From Hyphomicrobiaceae bacterium (GTDB taxonomy: Bacteria > Pseudomonadota > Alphaproteobacteria > Rhizobiales > Hyphomicrobiaceae): 13,702 bases of DNA. A program made the translations under genes and the position numbers. Location: NCBI GenBank assembly GCA_021775715.1, contig JAJFHI010000078.1, forward strand, positions 1 to 13,702, written 5' to 3'. This document shows positions 6,595 to 13,623 of the stretch, one piece after another (within the stretch, counting starts at the first letter, position 1; every line of letters begins with the position of its first letter). The notes beneath the pieces are model-generated. The model saw only the letters and a program-made list of their open reading frames with translations, was not told the origin of the DNA and did not search any database.

Positions 6595-8340
6595 ATGTTT
6601 TCACGTCTGCAAACAGCTTCACTCAACCTGTCGGAAATTCTCGGCGGGGGTGCTACTTTTGAAATTCCGAATTTCCAGCGTCAGTATTCCTGGGACATGG
6701 AACACGCAATTGCGTTGTTGGAGGATTTGCTGGAAGCTTCGGGCGCCTTGGATCGAGAAGAGGCTCACCCAGACTATTTTCTTGGCTCAATTTTGTTGCT
6801 GGATCCGGCGCAAGGGGCTGAGGGTGTCGAAGCGACGACTTCCAATGGCGCGCGAGATATTTTGAACGGTGGGTTGCCCAAGGCGATTGTCGATGGACAG
6901 CAGCGTATTCTGACGTTGACAACCCTGGTGTCTGTCCTTCGAGATCTTAACGAAAATCCCGAAAGTGAGTTGGCGACATCGCTCAATAATCTTTTGTGGT
7001 TGATCCCAAATGGGTCGGCTTCCAGTGACGGTCGTCCACGCCTCGCTGTGTCGTCGCCACTTGCATCCTTTCTCCAGGATTTTGTGTTGAACAAGGGGGC
7101 ATGTGGAGAACTGCCGCCGGAGCCGGAAGAGATCGCTGTCGACGAGGCATCGATACTTGAGGTTCGCGAACGGTTTCTGCATGAGCTTAAAGATCTGACA
7201 CAGCTGCAGCGCGACAGGCTGTCTGACTACCTCTGCAAACAGTGTCATTTTTTGGTGGCTTGCACGCAAGATCGCGCGCGAGCGCACGTTATTTTTAAGC
7301 GGATGAACGAGCGCGGTAAGTCACTTGAGAGCTACGATCTTCTGAAGGCCGACATTTTCGGCCTAGTGCCTATGCAAGAAGGCTCTTTTGTCGACGTAAG
7401 TTGGCGCCAATCGCAAGAACGGCTCGGGCCGGATTTCAACAATCTGTTCTCTCATCTGCGGGTTATACACGGGACAAGCCGGGGCCGTGCATTAGTCGCT
7501 ATTCGCGCAATCATGAATAAGGTCGGTGGGGCAAGCACTTTTGTCACCAAAGAGCTGGCGCCATACGCTGAGATATATGAGCAGATCCGGCTCGGTCGGT
7601 CCGATCAGGGTGAGCTGCCCGAGAATGTGCGCGCGTTGCTGGTCTCGCTTGGCCGTCTCAACGGTGACGAGTGGATGCCAGCGACATTGTTGGCACTTAA
7701 ACCAGGTGCATACAGCCCTGAGGAAGCTCTGGAAGTCGTCGGCTCCATTGAGCGCTACGCCTATCTCACGCGTCTGCAGATGTTGGTCGTGCACAGACGC
7801 AAGCGTCGTTTTGCCGACATCACTCAAGCGGTTCGCGACGGTACGGTGTTAACTGCTGCCGACGACATCTTTCCGCTGAGCCGTGAAGAAAGCCGGACCA
7901 TTTTCTTCAATCTGCGCGAAATTTACGCGCGAAGCCAGAAAAGCTGCAAGGCAGTGCTGATGCGGTTGAACGATCATGCGGCGGGCCGGACGCTGGCAAC
8001 CGACCCTGGCCACTACAGTGTCGAGCATGTGCTGCCGAGGCGCACAAAGCCATCCGGACAATGGCGCAAGGCCTTCCCGGACGCCGAGGAGCGAACGGTG
8101 TTGACGCATAGCCTCGGAAACCTTGGGCTCGTGACGGAGAAGCTTAATCAGAAACTCGGAAACAGGGAATTTTCCGAAAAGCGGGAAATCCTGGCCGCGG
8201 CCGACGAGCGTCACGAACTGGACCCGATTACTCGGGACATTCTAGAGCCGACGACGTGGAATAGCGACACGATCCGGGCCCGGGAAGCCCGTATGCTGCA
8301 GGCCCTTTGCGAGATCTGGAAAATTTCGCCGAAAAATTAA
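6595..8340 (+). CDS. DUF262-DUF1524 protein, GmrSD/BrxU/SspE-like nuclease candidate
   Basis: A 581-aa single-chain protein with an N-terminal DUF262 domain and a C-terminal DUF1524 (His-Me finger, HNH-like) domain. DUF262 signatures: IPNFQRQYSW (24-33), DYFLGSILLLD (60-70), the nucleotide-binding motif VDGQQR (99-104), and IFKRMNERGKSLESYDLLKAD (233-253). DUF1524 signatures: VEHVLPRR (476-483) with the general-base histidine, LGNLGLV (507-513), then KLNQKLGNREFSEKR (516-530) with the conserved Asn, Phe and Lys. The linker (about 260-470) is mostly helical in character. Known relatives (GmrSD, BrxU, SspE) are NTP-dependent nucleases restricting phage DNA with modified bases or sensing host modification, so antiphage defence is the likely role. 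No methyltransferase, Brx, Dnd or Ssp gene accompanies it. No clear Shine-Dalgarno precedes the ATG. All motif residues look intact, so it is probably functional. Specificity cannot be read from the sequence. Confidence 0.88.
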   Translation: MFSRLQTASLNLSEILGGGATFEIPNFQRQYSWDMEHAIALLEDLLEASGALDREEAHPDYFLGSILLLDPAQGAEGVEATTSNGARDILNGGLPKAIVDGQQRILTLTTLVSVLRDLNENPESELATSLNNLLWLIPNGSASSDGRPRLAVSSPLASFLQDFVLNKGACGELPPEPEEIAVDEASILEVRERFLHELKDLTQLQRDRLSDYLCKQCHFLVACTQDRARAHVIFKRMNERGKSLESYDLLKADIFGLVPMQEGSFVDVSWRQSQERLGPDFNNLFSHLRVIHGTSRGRALVAIRAIMNKVGGASTFVTKELAPYAEIYEQIRLGRSDQGELPENVRALLVSLGRLNGDEWMPATLLALKPGAYSPEEALEVVGSIERYAYLTRLQMLVVHRRKRRFADITQAVRDGTVLTAADDIFPLSREESRTIFFNLREIYARSQKSCKAVLMRLNDHAAGRTLATDPGHYSVEHVLPRRTKPSGQWRKAFPDAEERTVLTHSLGNLGLVTEKLNQKLGNREFSEKREILAAADERHELDPITRDILEPTTWNSDTIRAREARMLQALCEIWKISPKN

Positions 8341-8468
8341 ATAGGACCCGGCTGGGGCCAAGCTATGCGAAAACAGATTCTCGCCGGAATTAACGGACCG
8401 GGCGATGTTTGACTAATTGCTCACCGGAAGCTATTTTTCCTTTGTTTTTCAAATGGATCTAACAACGC

Positions 8469-9050
8469 ATGCCCTGGGAAAAGTCGTTCGACGTCGCCGA
8501 AGCTGTTGATCGCGCTAAATTTGTCTTTTGGAGCAAGGGCTTCGAAGGCACGTCGATTGCCAACCTGCTAGAGGCTACAGGCCTAAAACGCGGTAGCCTC
8601 TATAATGCTTTTGATAGCAAGCACGAGTTGTTCGTTAAAACGCTGCTGAAATACGAATGCGAGATCCGCGAGGATAAACTGGCGCAATTCGAAAGGTGCG
8701 AAGTACCACGTGACGCGATCATCGGCTTTTTCAATCTTGTCATCAAAGAGTCATTGAACGACAAGGATAAAAAGGGCTGTTTTCTAGTCAATACAGCCCT
8801 TGAATTTTCGATCCACGACGCAGAGGTCCAGGCTATTGTGAAAGCCGGTTTGCGTGACGTTGGAAATTTCTTCCAGCGCATGATTGAGTGCGGTCAGGCA
8901 CGATCCGAGTTCCGCGAGGATATCGACGCGGAAGAGACGGCAAAAGTGCTGGTCGGCCTTCTCGTTGGCATTCGCGTCCTGGCTCGCGGCGCATTGGATG
9001 CTTCAAGCCTGAAGGCAATCGCCAAGCATGCCGAACAAATTCTTGTCTAG
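8469..9050 (+). CDS. TetR/AcrR family transcriptional regulator
   Basis: A 193-aa one-domain-plus-ligand-pocket regulator. Residues 1-57 form the TetR DNA-binding domain: MPWEKSFDVAEAVDRAKFVF, then the helix-turn-helix TSIANLLEATGLKRGSLYNAF (about 28-48) and the trailing KHELF. The rest is the helical ligand-binding and dimerisation domain, with the block KKGCFLVNTALEFSIHDAEV typical of one TetR subgroup often found beside redox or reductase genes. The inducer is unknown. It is transcribed in the same direction as the redoxin gene 257 bases downstream, so it may control itself and the redoxin/GST genes; this is inference. The start ATG 8469 gives the standard MPWEK amino end. The 128 bases upstream show no convincing operator palindrome. 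A weak candidate terminator follows at 9182. Confidence 0.92.
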   Translation: MPWEKSFDVAEAVDRAKFVFWSKGFEGTSIANLLEATGLKRGSLYNAFDSKHELFVKTLLKYECEIREDKLAQFERCEVPRDAIIGFFNLVIKESLNDKDKKGCFLVNTALEFSIHDAEVQAIVKAGLRDVGNFFQRMIECGQARSEFREDIDAEETAKVLVGLLVGIRVLARGALDASSLKAIAKHAEQILV

Positions 9051-9181
9051 AATGGTTTCAGTCGACTTGCGCTCCTAGCGACGCCGATATTGATCGAATG
9101 GTCAAAACAATCTACATGTTTGTTAGTGGTCGATGACTTGTGGATTTGATTTGTCCGTTGGTGCGCGATCTGTTGACCGTG

Positions 9182-9204
9182 CGGACGCGCCGTTCGTGTT
9201 TTTT
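9182..9204 (+). terminator. Possible intrinsic terminator after the TetR gene
   Basis: CGGACG (9182-9187) pairs with CGTTCG (9191-9196), with one G-T wobble and a 3-base loop, followed after TG by six T (9199-9204). It lies about 130 bases past the regulator's stop and about 100 bases before the redoxin start, which would make the redoxin gene depend on its own promoter. Confidence 0.4.
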
Positions 9205-9307
9205 AGACTGCGGCACCATTTATTGGGTGTTGATATGACGGGACAATAGGTTCACCACAATCACCACTCGGCGCAGAACGAAATGAAAAAAGAGATGAGG
9301 CAAGCAG

Positions 9308-9853
9308 ATGCTTCTTGACACACCGTTGTGCGATTTTGGATGGAAAGCGAAGCCGTTCGCGCTACCGGATCCTAACGGCAAGATTTACAAGCTGGAAGAT
9401 CAGCTCGGCGACAAAGGTTTGGTGGTCGCGTTTATCTGCAATCATTGCCCCTATGTTCAGGCGATCATCGAGCGGCTGGTTCAAGATGTGAAAACGTTGC
9501 AAGCCGAAGGCATCAACGTTATGGCTTTGATGTCAAACGATTATCGCTCCGTGCCAGACGACAGCCCGCCTGTGATGAAGAAATTCGCTACCCACTATGG
9601 CATGACGTTTCCTTACCTCGTCGACGAGGACGGTAAGGTTGGCCAGGCTTATGGCGCCGTGTGCACGCCTGACTTCTTTGGCTTTAACAAAGATGGTGAG
9701 TTGCAATACCGCGGTCGCCTCGACAGCGCCGGTATGGGCGACCCGACGGGCCGAACTATGGAACTCGTCAATGCGATGACGCAAATCGCTGAGACAGGCA
9801 AAGGCCCTCAACAACAGTTCCCAAGTATGGGCTGTTCGATCAAGTGGAGCTGA
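9308..9853 (+). CDS. Thioredoxin-fold protein, PRX_like1 peroxiredoxin family
   Basis: A 181-aa soluble redoxin-domain protein of the AhpC/TSA-like PRX_like1 type. After an N-terminal strand region comes FICNHCPYV (42-50) with Cys44 and Cys47 in a CxxC arrangement at the redoxin active-site position. VMALMSNDYRSVPDDSP, FPYLVDEDGKVGQAYGAVCTPDFFGFN and YRGRLDS follow, and the protein ends with the family-typical SMGCSIKW (Cys176). Other cysteines are Cys8 and one in AVCTPDFF. It probably reduces peroxides or disulfides, but the physiological substrate of this family is not established. There is no signal peptide, so it is cytoplasmic. ATG 9308 is preceded by GAGG at a 7-base spacing. It lies between the TetR regulator and a GST gene and has its own terminator. 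Confidence 0.9.
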   Translation: MLLDTPLCDFGWKAKPFALPDPNGKIYKLEDQLGDKGLVVAFICNHCPYVQAIIERLVQDVKTLQAEGINVMALMSNDYRSVPDDSPPVMKKFATHYGMTFPYLVDEDGKVGQAYGAVCTPDFFGFNKDGELQYRGRLDSAGMGDPTGRTMELVNAMTQIAETGKGPQQQFPSMGCSIKWS

Positions 9854-9897
9854 CGCAGGTCAGCATTCCAAAGACTTCACTTGCGCCAAAAGGATCA

Positions 9898-9931
9898 GGC
9901 GGCGGCTGAGCAAAACGCGCCGCCGGTTTTT
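9898..9931 (+). terminator. Intrinsic terminator after the redoxin gene
   Basis: GGCGGCG (9898-9904) pairs with CGCCGCC (9918-9924), a 7-bp GC-only stem. An alternative register pairs 9900-9906 with 9919-9925. TTTTT follows at 9927-9931. It begins 44 bases after the redoxin stop and ends 40 bases before the GST start, so the two genes are probably at least partly separate transcripts. Confidence 0.7.
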
Positions 9932-9971
9932 AACGTGGCGCTTAGCTGTCGGACCAACAGGAGTTTACGGC

Positions 9972-10655
9972 ATGATAGACTTGTATACCTGGGCGACGCC
10001 TAACGGTTGGAAAGCATCTTGTACACTTGAAGAGGTGGGTCTGCCCTATACAGTCCACGGCGTCGATATCATGTCGGGCGCGCAGAAAGAGCCTGAATAC
10101 TTAGCGCTAAACCCCAACGGTCGCATTCCAACAATCATCGATCGGGACAACGACGACTTCACGGTATTCGAATCCGGCGCCATCATGTGGTACCTAGCTG
10201 AGAAGACGGGCAAGCTCATTCCAGCTGATGCCAAAGGCCGCTCAGAAGTTTTGCAATGGTTGATGTTCCAGGTTGGTGGTCTTGGTCCCATGCAAGGTCA
10301 GGCGAACGTGTTTTTCCGTTACTTTCCAGATAAAATTCCCCAAGCCATCGACCGCTACCAGAACGAGACCAAGCGCCTTTTAGCTATCGTCGACAAGCGA
10401 CTGGAAAACCGTGAATACCTGTGCGGTGATTTCTCAATTGCTGATATCGCGCATTGGTCGTGGGCGCGCATTCACTGGTGGGCCGGCATTGATGATGTTG
10501 AAGAGTTTCCAAACCTAAAGCGCTGGATGGCGCAGATCGAGGCTCGTCCTGGGTGTGCCAAGGGTGTCGAAGTTCCACACCCAACGAACTACACCGGCCC
10601 GACTGAAGACACCGATAAGCTTGTTGCGGACATCCGCAATATGGTCACCAGGTAA
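9972..10655 (+). CDS. Glutathione S-transferase family protein, YfcG/Ure2p-like
   Basis: A 227-aa cytoplasmic GST. The N-terminal thioredoxin-fold domain (1-80) carries TPNGWKASCTLEE (9-21), LNPNGRIPTI (46-55, with the cis-proline) and ESGAIMWYLAEKTG (67-80, glutathione-contacting Glu-Ser). The all-helical C-terminal domain (from about 88) has EVLQWLMFQVGGLGPMQGQ, FSIADIAHWSW with the capping-box Asp, and FPNLKRWMAQIEARPG. These features match the YfcG/YghU (Nu-like) group, known for glutathione-disulfide reductase activity using a Thr/Asn rather than a catalytic Cys or Ser. The ATG is preceded by AGGAG at an 8-base spacing. It lies 118 bases after the redoxin stop, with a terminator between them and a very strong terminator after it. 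Substrate is unknown; a thiol or electrophile stress role is inferred. Confidence 0.93.
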   Translation: MIDLYTWATPNGWKASCTLEEVGLPYTVHGVDIMSGAQKEPEYLALNPNGRIPTIIDRDNDDFTVFESGAIMWYLAEKTGKLIPADAKGRSEVLQWLMFQVGGLGPMQGQANVFFRYFPDKIPQAIDRYQNETKRLLAIVDKRLENREYLCGDFSIADIAHWSWARIHWWAGIDDVEEFPNLKRWMAQIEARPGCAKGVEVPHPTNYTGPTEDTDKLVADIRNMVTR

Positions 10656-10666
10656 CTCTGACAACG

Positions 10667-10703
10667 CGGCTGGTTTTTCAATCAAGAAAAACCAGCCGTT
10701 TTT
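10667..10703 (+). terminator. Strong intrinsic terminator after the GST gene
   Basis: CGGCTGGTTTTTC (10667-10679) and GAAAAACCAGCCG (10686-10698) form a perfect 13-bp stem with a 6-base loop, followed by TTTTT (10699-10703). It starts 12 bases after the GST stop. On the opposite strand the hairpin is not followed by a T run, so it serves mainly the plus-strand gene. Confidence 0.92.
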
Positions 10704-10739
10704 CAGATGATTTACGCGTTGATATCAATAGCCAACACG

Positions 10740-10769
10740 GCGGCACGAAGCCGCTCAGGTAGGTGCCGC
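10740..10769. repeat. Short inverted repeat in the GST-mddA gap
   Basis: GCGGCAC (10740-10746) and GTGCCGC (10763-10769) are perfect 7-base inverted arms with 16 bases between. A competing hairpin pairs GCGGC (10740-10744) with GCCGC (10750-10754). Neither strand shows a following T run, so it is not a standard terminator. Confidence 0.4.
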
Positions 10770-10927
10770 GGGCAAGTCACCGGTGGCCAATGCAGCCGTG
10801 CCATGAAGCGCTGGGCTATACCGACCCCAACGGCCGCACGATGGTTGCGAATGCCGTTAAGTAGGCCGCGTCCGACGCAGTGCCCAAATTGGCGACCGAT
10901 CGTGTCGCCAAGAAGGACGCGGCCTAG
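10763..10927 (+). pseudogene. Possible decayed coding remnant with an in-frame TAG
   Basis: The 227 bases between the GST terminator and the stop of the convergent methyltransferase gene hold no recognised gene. One plus frame reads CHEALGYTDPNGRTMVANAVK, a TAG at 10862-10864, then AASDAVPKLATDRVAKKDAA and a TAG at 10925-10927. The residue choice looks protein-like on both sides of the internal stop, which suggests a broken gene end. It has no good start or ribosome binding site, and I do not recognise a family. A minus-strand frame of 72 codons over the same bases looks no better. This is a weak call that could be chance. Confidence 0.2.
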
Positions 10928-10930
10928 CAA

Positions 10931-11665
10931 TCAAGATTTCCGCGATGGCCACGGCAACAGCATTGGCACAGTCTTTCTGTAGTGTGCGTAGCGTTCACCA
11001 AACGTTGTGAGTAGATCGCGTTCTTCCAAGTAAGCCCCGATTATAATGTAGCCAGTCGTTAGGACATTGAACAACAAATGTCCCACCGTCATCACAGGCG
11101 CAAACCAGAATGCCAGAAGCATACCGAAGTATATCGGGTGTCGCACGATTTTGTACAGAAACGGCGTCTTGAACTCGTAGTGGTTGTCGATGCGCCCAAA
11201 CCAGTTATCCAATACCTGCTTGAGGCCGAACAATTCCCAGTGGCTGATTAGAAATGAGCTGCCAAACAAAATGGCCCAGCCGAGGAATGAGATGGCAACC
11301 AGAATGAGAGCGATGGTGGTGTTCTCAACCTGCCAGACGACGTCGGTCATTGGTTGCCATTGCCAAAAGATCAGCCACATCAGCAAGCCGCTGATCAGTA
11401 CGTAGGTGCTTCGCTCGGCGGGTTCCGGCAAGACGTTTGTTAGTACCTTTTTAAAGCCTTGACGTGCCATCGTGCTGTGCTGGATGGCAAAGATGCCAAG
11501 CAACACAATGTTGACTATGAGCGCTGTCTCGAACGGCGAAGTGGGGCCAATGTCAATGGATTTTGGGACCCATAGATTTTCGACAAAACCGACGGCATAG
11601 ACGAGGCTTGCGATGGCGATCACGTAGGCAATGACGCCATAGAGAAGTATTGCGATGCGGGTCAT
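10931..11665 (-). CDS. mddA: NnrU/isoprenylcysteine methyltransferase-like membrane protein, probable methanethiol S-methyltransferase
   Basis: A 244-aa polytopic protein with hydrophobic segments near residues 5-27, 47-64, 88-103, 117-138 and 184-212. Motifs match the MddA-type branch of the NnrU/ICMT-like superfamily: GFVENLWVPKSIDIG (26-40), FAIQHSTMAR (59-68), PAERSTYVL (82-90), LYKIVRHPIYFGML (170-183), MTVGHLLF (192-199) and LEERDLLTTFGERYAHYRKTVPML (from 213). In this fold the RHPxYxG and E-E-R-D regions bind S-adenosylmethionine. MddA methylates methanethiol to dimethyl sulfide at the membrane. ATG 11665 is preceded on the minus strand by GGGAG at a 7-base spacing. It lies 280 bases downstream of lysS on the same strand, and faces the GST gene tail to tail. 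The superfamily is firm; the MddA substrate assignment is moderate, since other NnrU-like methyltransferases have related sequences. Confidence 0.72.
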   Translation of the reverse strand: MTRIAILLYGVIAYVIAIASLVYAVGFVENLWVPKSIDIGPTSPFETALIVNIVLLGIFAIQHSTMARQGFKKVLTNVLPEPAERSTYVLISGLLMWLIFWQWQPMTDVVWQVENTTIALILVAISFLGWAILFGSSFLISHWELFGLKQVLDNWFGRIDNHYEFKTPFLYKIVRHPIYFGMLLAFWFAPVMTVGHLLFNVLTTGYIIIGAYLEERDLLTTFGERYAHYRKTVPMLLPWPSRKS

Positions 11666-11695
11666 GAAATTGCTCCCTGTAGAAATGCTATTTGC

Positions 11696-11755
11696 TTTTT
11701 CTGGCTTATATTATGCTCAAGGCTAGCCCTCCGGGCTCCGCCGGACCAGAAAAAA
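11696..11755. repeat. Nested inverted repeats upstream of the mddA-like gene
   Basis: TTTTTCTGG (11696-11704) and CCAGAAAAA (11746-11754) are perfect 9-base inverted arms separated by 41 bases. Inside lie the palindrome GGCTAGCC (11721-11728), the hairpin AGCCC-TCC-GGGCT (11725-11737) and TCCGG/CCGGA arms around 11730-11745. The block sits in the lysS-mddA gap, about 30-90 bases before the mddA start. It could be a REP-like element, a terminator for lysS or a leader structure. T or A tracts flank the arms, but no single arrangement is a clean terminator. Confidence 0.5.
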
Positions 11756-11849
11756 TGTGCTGAACTCTGTTGAGGCCGACATGCGGATGGGTGAGATGGA
11801 GGTGTTTAATCGCGAGGTGGATTGCTCGCTGTTCCTGACGGTACAGTAG
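11727..11849 (+). other. Unexplained coding-like stretch in the lysS-mddA gap
   Basis: Of the 280 bases between lysS and the mddA-like gene, this plus-strand part is open for 40 codons and ends at TAG 11847-11849. From ATG 11781 it reads MRMGEMEVFNREVDCSLFLT and then VQ, with codon use like real genes. There is no Shine-Dalgarno that I can see, and minus-strand frames of 67 and 77 codons cover the same bases. It may be a fragment of a lost gene or chance. No family is recognised. Confidence 0.15.
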
Positions 11850-11945
11850 AGAGCTATTGCCGAAAGAGGCGCGGGAGCATTTAGTCTTTTGAAATTTGCG
11901 GTGCAGCAAAGATCACGTTGTGGCGACGGTTGAGTGCGCTGTACG

Positions 11946-13568
11946 TTAAGCTGCAAGCTCTCCTGCTAGTCCTTTGGCGATGAGCCCGCGAGTTTCGGCA
12001 ATGCCATAAAGCGCGATGAAGCTGCCAAAACGCGGGCCTTGTGATTGGCCAAGCAGGACTTCGTAAATAGCTTTGAACCAGTCTTTCAGGCTGTCTGCAA
12101 AACCGTTTTCCTTGCCGGCTTCGTAAACAAGAGTTTGCAGATCTTCTGCACTCATGCCATCGGCTGCACGTGCGAGTTTGTCGTCCAGTGCCTTGAGAGC
12201 AGTTGCTTCTGTCTCGGATGCCGTGCGAAAAGTTTTCGTCGGCTGCACGAAGTCTTCGTGGTAGGCAATCGCGTAACCCGCCATATCATCAAGAAGCGGC
12301 TGGTTGTCCGGCGTCGCGTCGGGCGCCAGCCGTTTAATGAAGCCCCAGAGAATCTGCTTATCGTCCGCGTTGGCTGCCGAGACGAGGTTGAGCAGCAACC
12401 CGAATGTCACCGGCAGGTCGGCTGTTGGTGGTGTTCCTTCGTGAATGTGCCAGGCGGGGTTAGACAGTTGTGCCTTGGCGTCTTGCGTTTTGATCCCGCG
12501 GATGTGCTGCAGGTATTCATCAACTGCGCGCGGTATGACATCGAAGTAGAGCCGCTTGGCGGTCTTCGGCTTCTGGAACATGAACAGCGACAACGATTGC
12601 GGCGAGGCGTACTTCAACCACTGGTCGATTGTCAGACCGTTGCCTTTCGACTTGGAAATCTTCTCGCCGTTTTCATCAAGGAAAAGCTCGTAGTTGAAGC
12701 CTTCCGGTGGTGTGCCACCAAGTGCTTTGCAGATGCGCGATGACAATGTGACGGAATCGATGAGATCTTTGCCAGCCATCTCATAGTCGACGTCAAGCGC
12801 GGTCCACCGCATGGCCCAGTCAGCTTTCCACTGGCATTTCACGCGACCGCCTGTAACGGGTGTCGTGATTTCTTCGTTTGTTTCGGGATCGACATACGTG
12901 ACGGTGCCGGCCTCGATATCACGCGCGATCATCGGCACCTGCAGAACTTTTCCTGTGCGCTGGCATACGGGTAGAAACGGTGAATAGGTTTTCTGACGCT
13001 CTGCTCCAAGAGTTGGCAGGATGATGTCCATCACCTTGTCGTAGGCGGCGAGCATTTTCAAAAGCGTCGCGTCCATCATGCCTGATTGATAACACTCGGT
13101 CGCGGAAAAGAATTCGTATGAGAACCCGAATTGGTCGAGAAAGGCCTGGAGGCGCGCATTGTTGTGATGGGCGAAACTCTCGTGTGTGCCAAACGGGTCG
13201 GGCACTTGCGTCAATGGTTTGTCGAGGGCCGCTTGCAAAAGTTCCTGGTTGGGAACATTCGTCGGCACCTTGCGCAGGCCGTCCATGTCATCGGAGAAAC
13301 AGATGAGCCGCGTTTCACGCTTGCCATCGGTTAGAGCGTGGAACGCATGACGAACTATCGACGTCCGCGCGACCTCGCCAAACGTGCCGATGTGCGGCAG
13401 TCCCGATGGACCGTAGCCCGTCTGGAAGATAACAGGGCGGCCAGCTTCTTCTGGATTGGTCTTGGCAAGCTTGTCCAGGCGTTTGATCAGCCGGCGGGCC
13501 TCTTCGAAGGGCCATGCTTTGGCGTCTTGAATGGCGTCCTTGATGGCGGAGTCGAGATTTTGGGTCAT
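11946..13568 (-). CDS. lysS: Lysine--tRNA ligase, class I
   Basis: A 540-aa class I lysyl-tRNA synthetase, which charges tRNA-Lys with lysine using ATP in the cytoplasm. It has the Rossmann-fold signatures of class I enzymes: the HIGH-like motif GPSGLPHIGTFGEV (53-66) and the KMSKS-like motif GEKISKSKGNG (301-311). Class I LysRS-specific blocks are also visible: CFSDDMDGLRKVP (90-102), SPFLPVCQRTGKVLQVP (196-212), GRVKCQWKADWAMRW (241-255) and YASPQSLSLFMFQKP. Length is normal for alphaproteobacteria, which commonly use the class I form usual in archaea instead of the class II enzyme of most bacteria. ATG 13568 is preceded only by a weak AGG. A gene ending 55 bases upstream on the same strand may share the transcript. 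No anomaly was seen. Confidence 0.97.
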   Translation of the reverse strand: MTQNLDSAIKDAIQDAKAWPFEEARRLIKRLDKLAKTNPEEAGRPVIFQTGYGPSGLPHIGTFGEVARTSIVRHAFHALTDGKRETRLICFSDDMDGLRKVPTNVPNQELLQAALDKPLTQVPDPFGTHESFAHHNNARLQAFLDQFGFSYEFFSATECYQSGMMDATLLKMLAAYDKVMDIILPTLGAERQKTYSPFLPVCQRTGKVLQVPMIARDIEAGTVTYVDPETNEEITTPVTGGRVKCQWKADWAMRWTALDVDYEMAGKDLIDSVTLSSRICKALGGTPPEGFNYELFLDENGEKISKSKGNGLTIDQWLKYASPQSLSLFMFQKPKTAKRLYFDVIPRAVDEYLQHIRGIKTQDAKAQLSNPAWHIHEGTPPTADLPVTFGLLLNLVSAANADDKQILWGFIKRLAPDATPDNQPLLDDMAGYAIAYHEDFVQPTKTFRTASETEATALKALDDKLARAADGMSAEDLQTLVYEAGKENGFADSLKDWFKAIYEVLLGQSQGPRFGSFIALYGIAETRGLIAKGLAGELAA

Positions 13569-13623
13569 GCGGCCTGGCTCAGTGCTGTTTTGTGCGAATT
13601 GCTTTGATTTGGCCGGACGGTAG

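Noticed and set aside
6590..6600. TCTACATGTTT repeated at 9111-9121
   Set aside because: An 11-base match between two places, with no extension on either side and no shared function, is probably chance.
9105..9124. Possible TetR operator with AACAA/TTGTT arms
   Set aside because: The half sites are only 5 bases, two overlapping pairings compete, and there is no matching copy upstream of the regulator.
11723..11956. Minus-strand frames of 67 and 77 codons between lysS and mddA
   Set aside because: They have no ribosome binding site, overlap each other in different frames and give Ser/Thr/Arg-rich translations without a family signature.
12045..12743. A 232-codon plus-strand open frame inside lysS
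   Set aside because: It lies entirely antisense to an intact class I LysRS with all its motifs; the translation is Cys/Arg/Val-rich and resembles no family, as expected for an antisense shadow.
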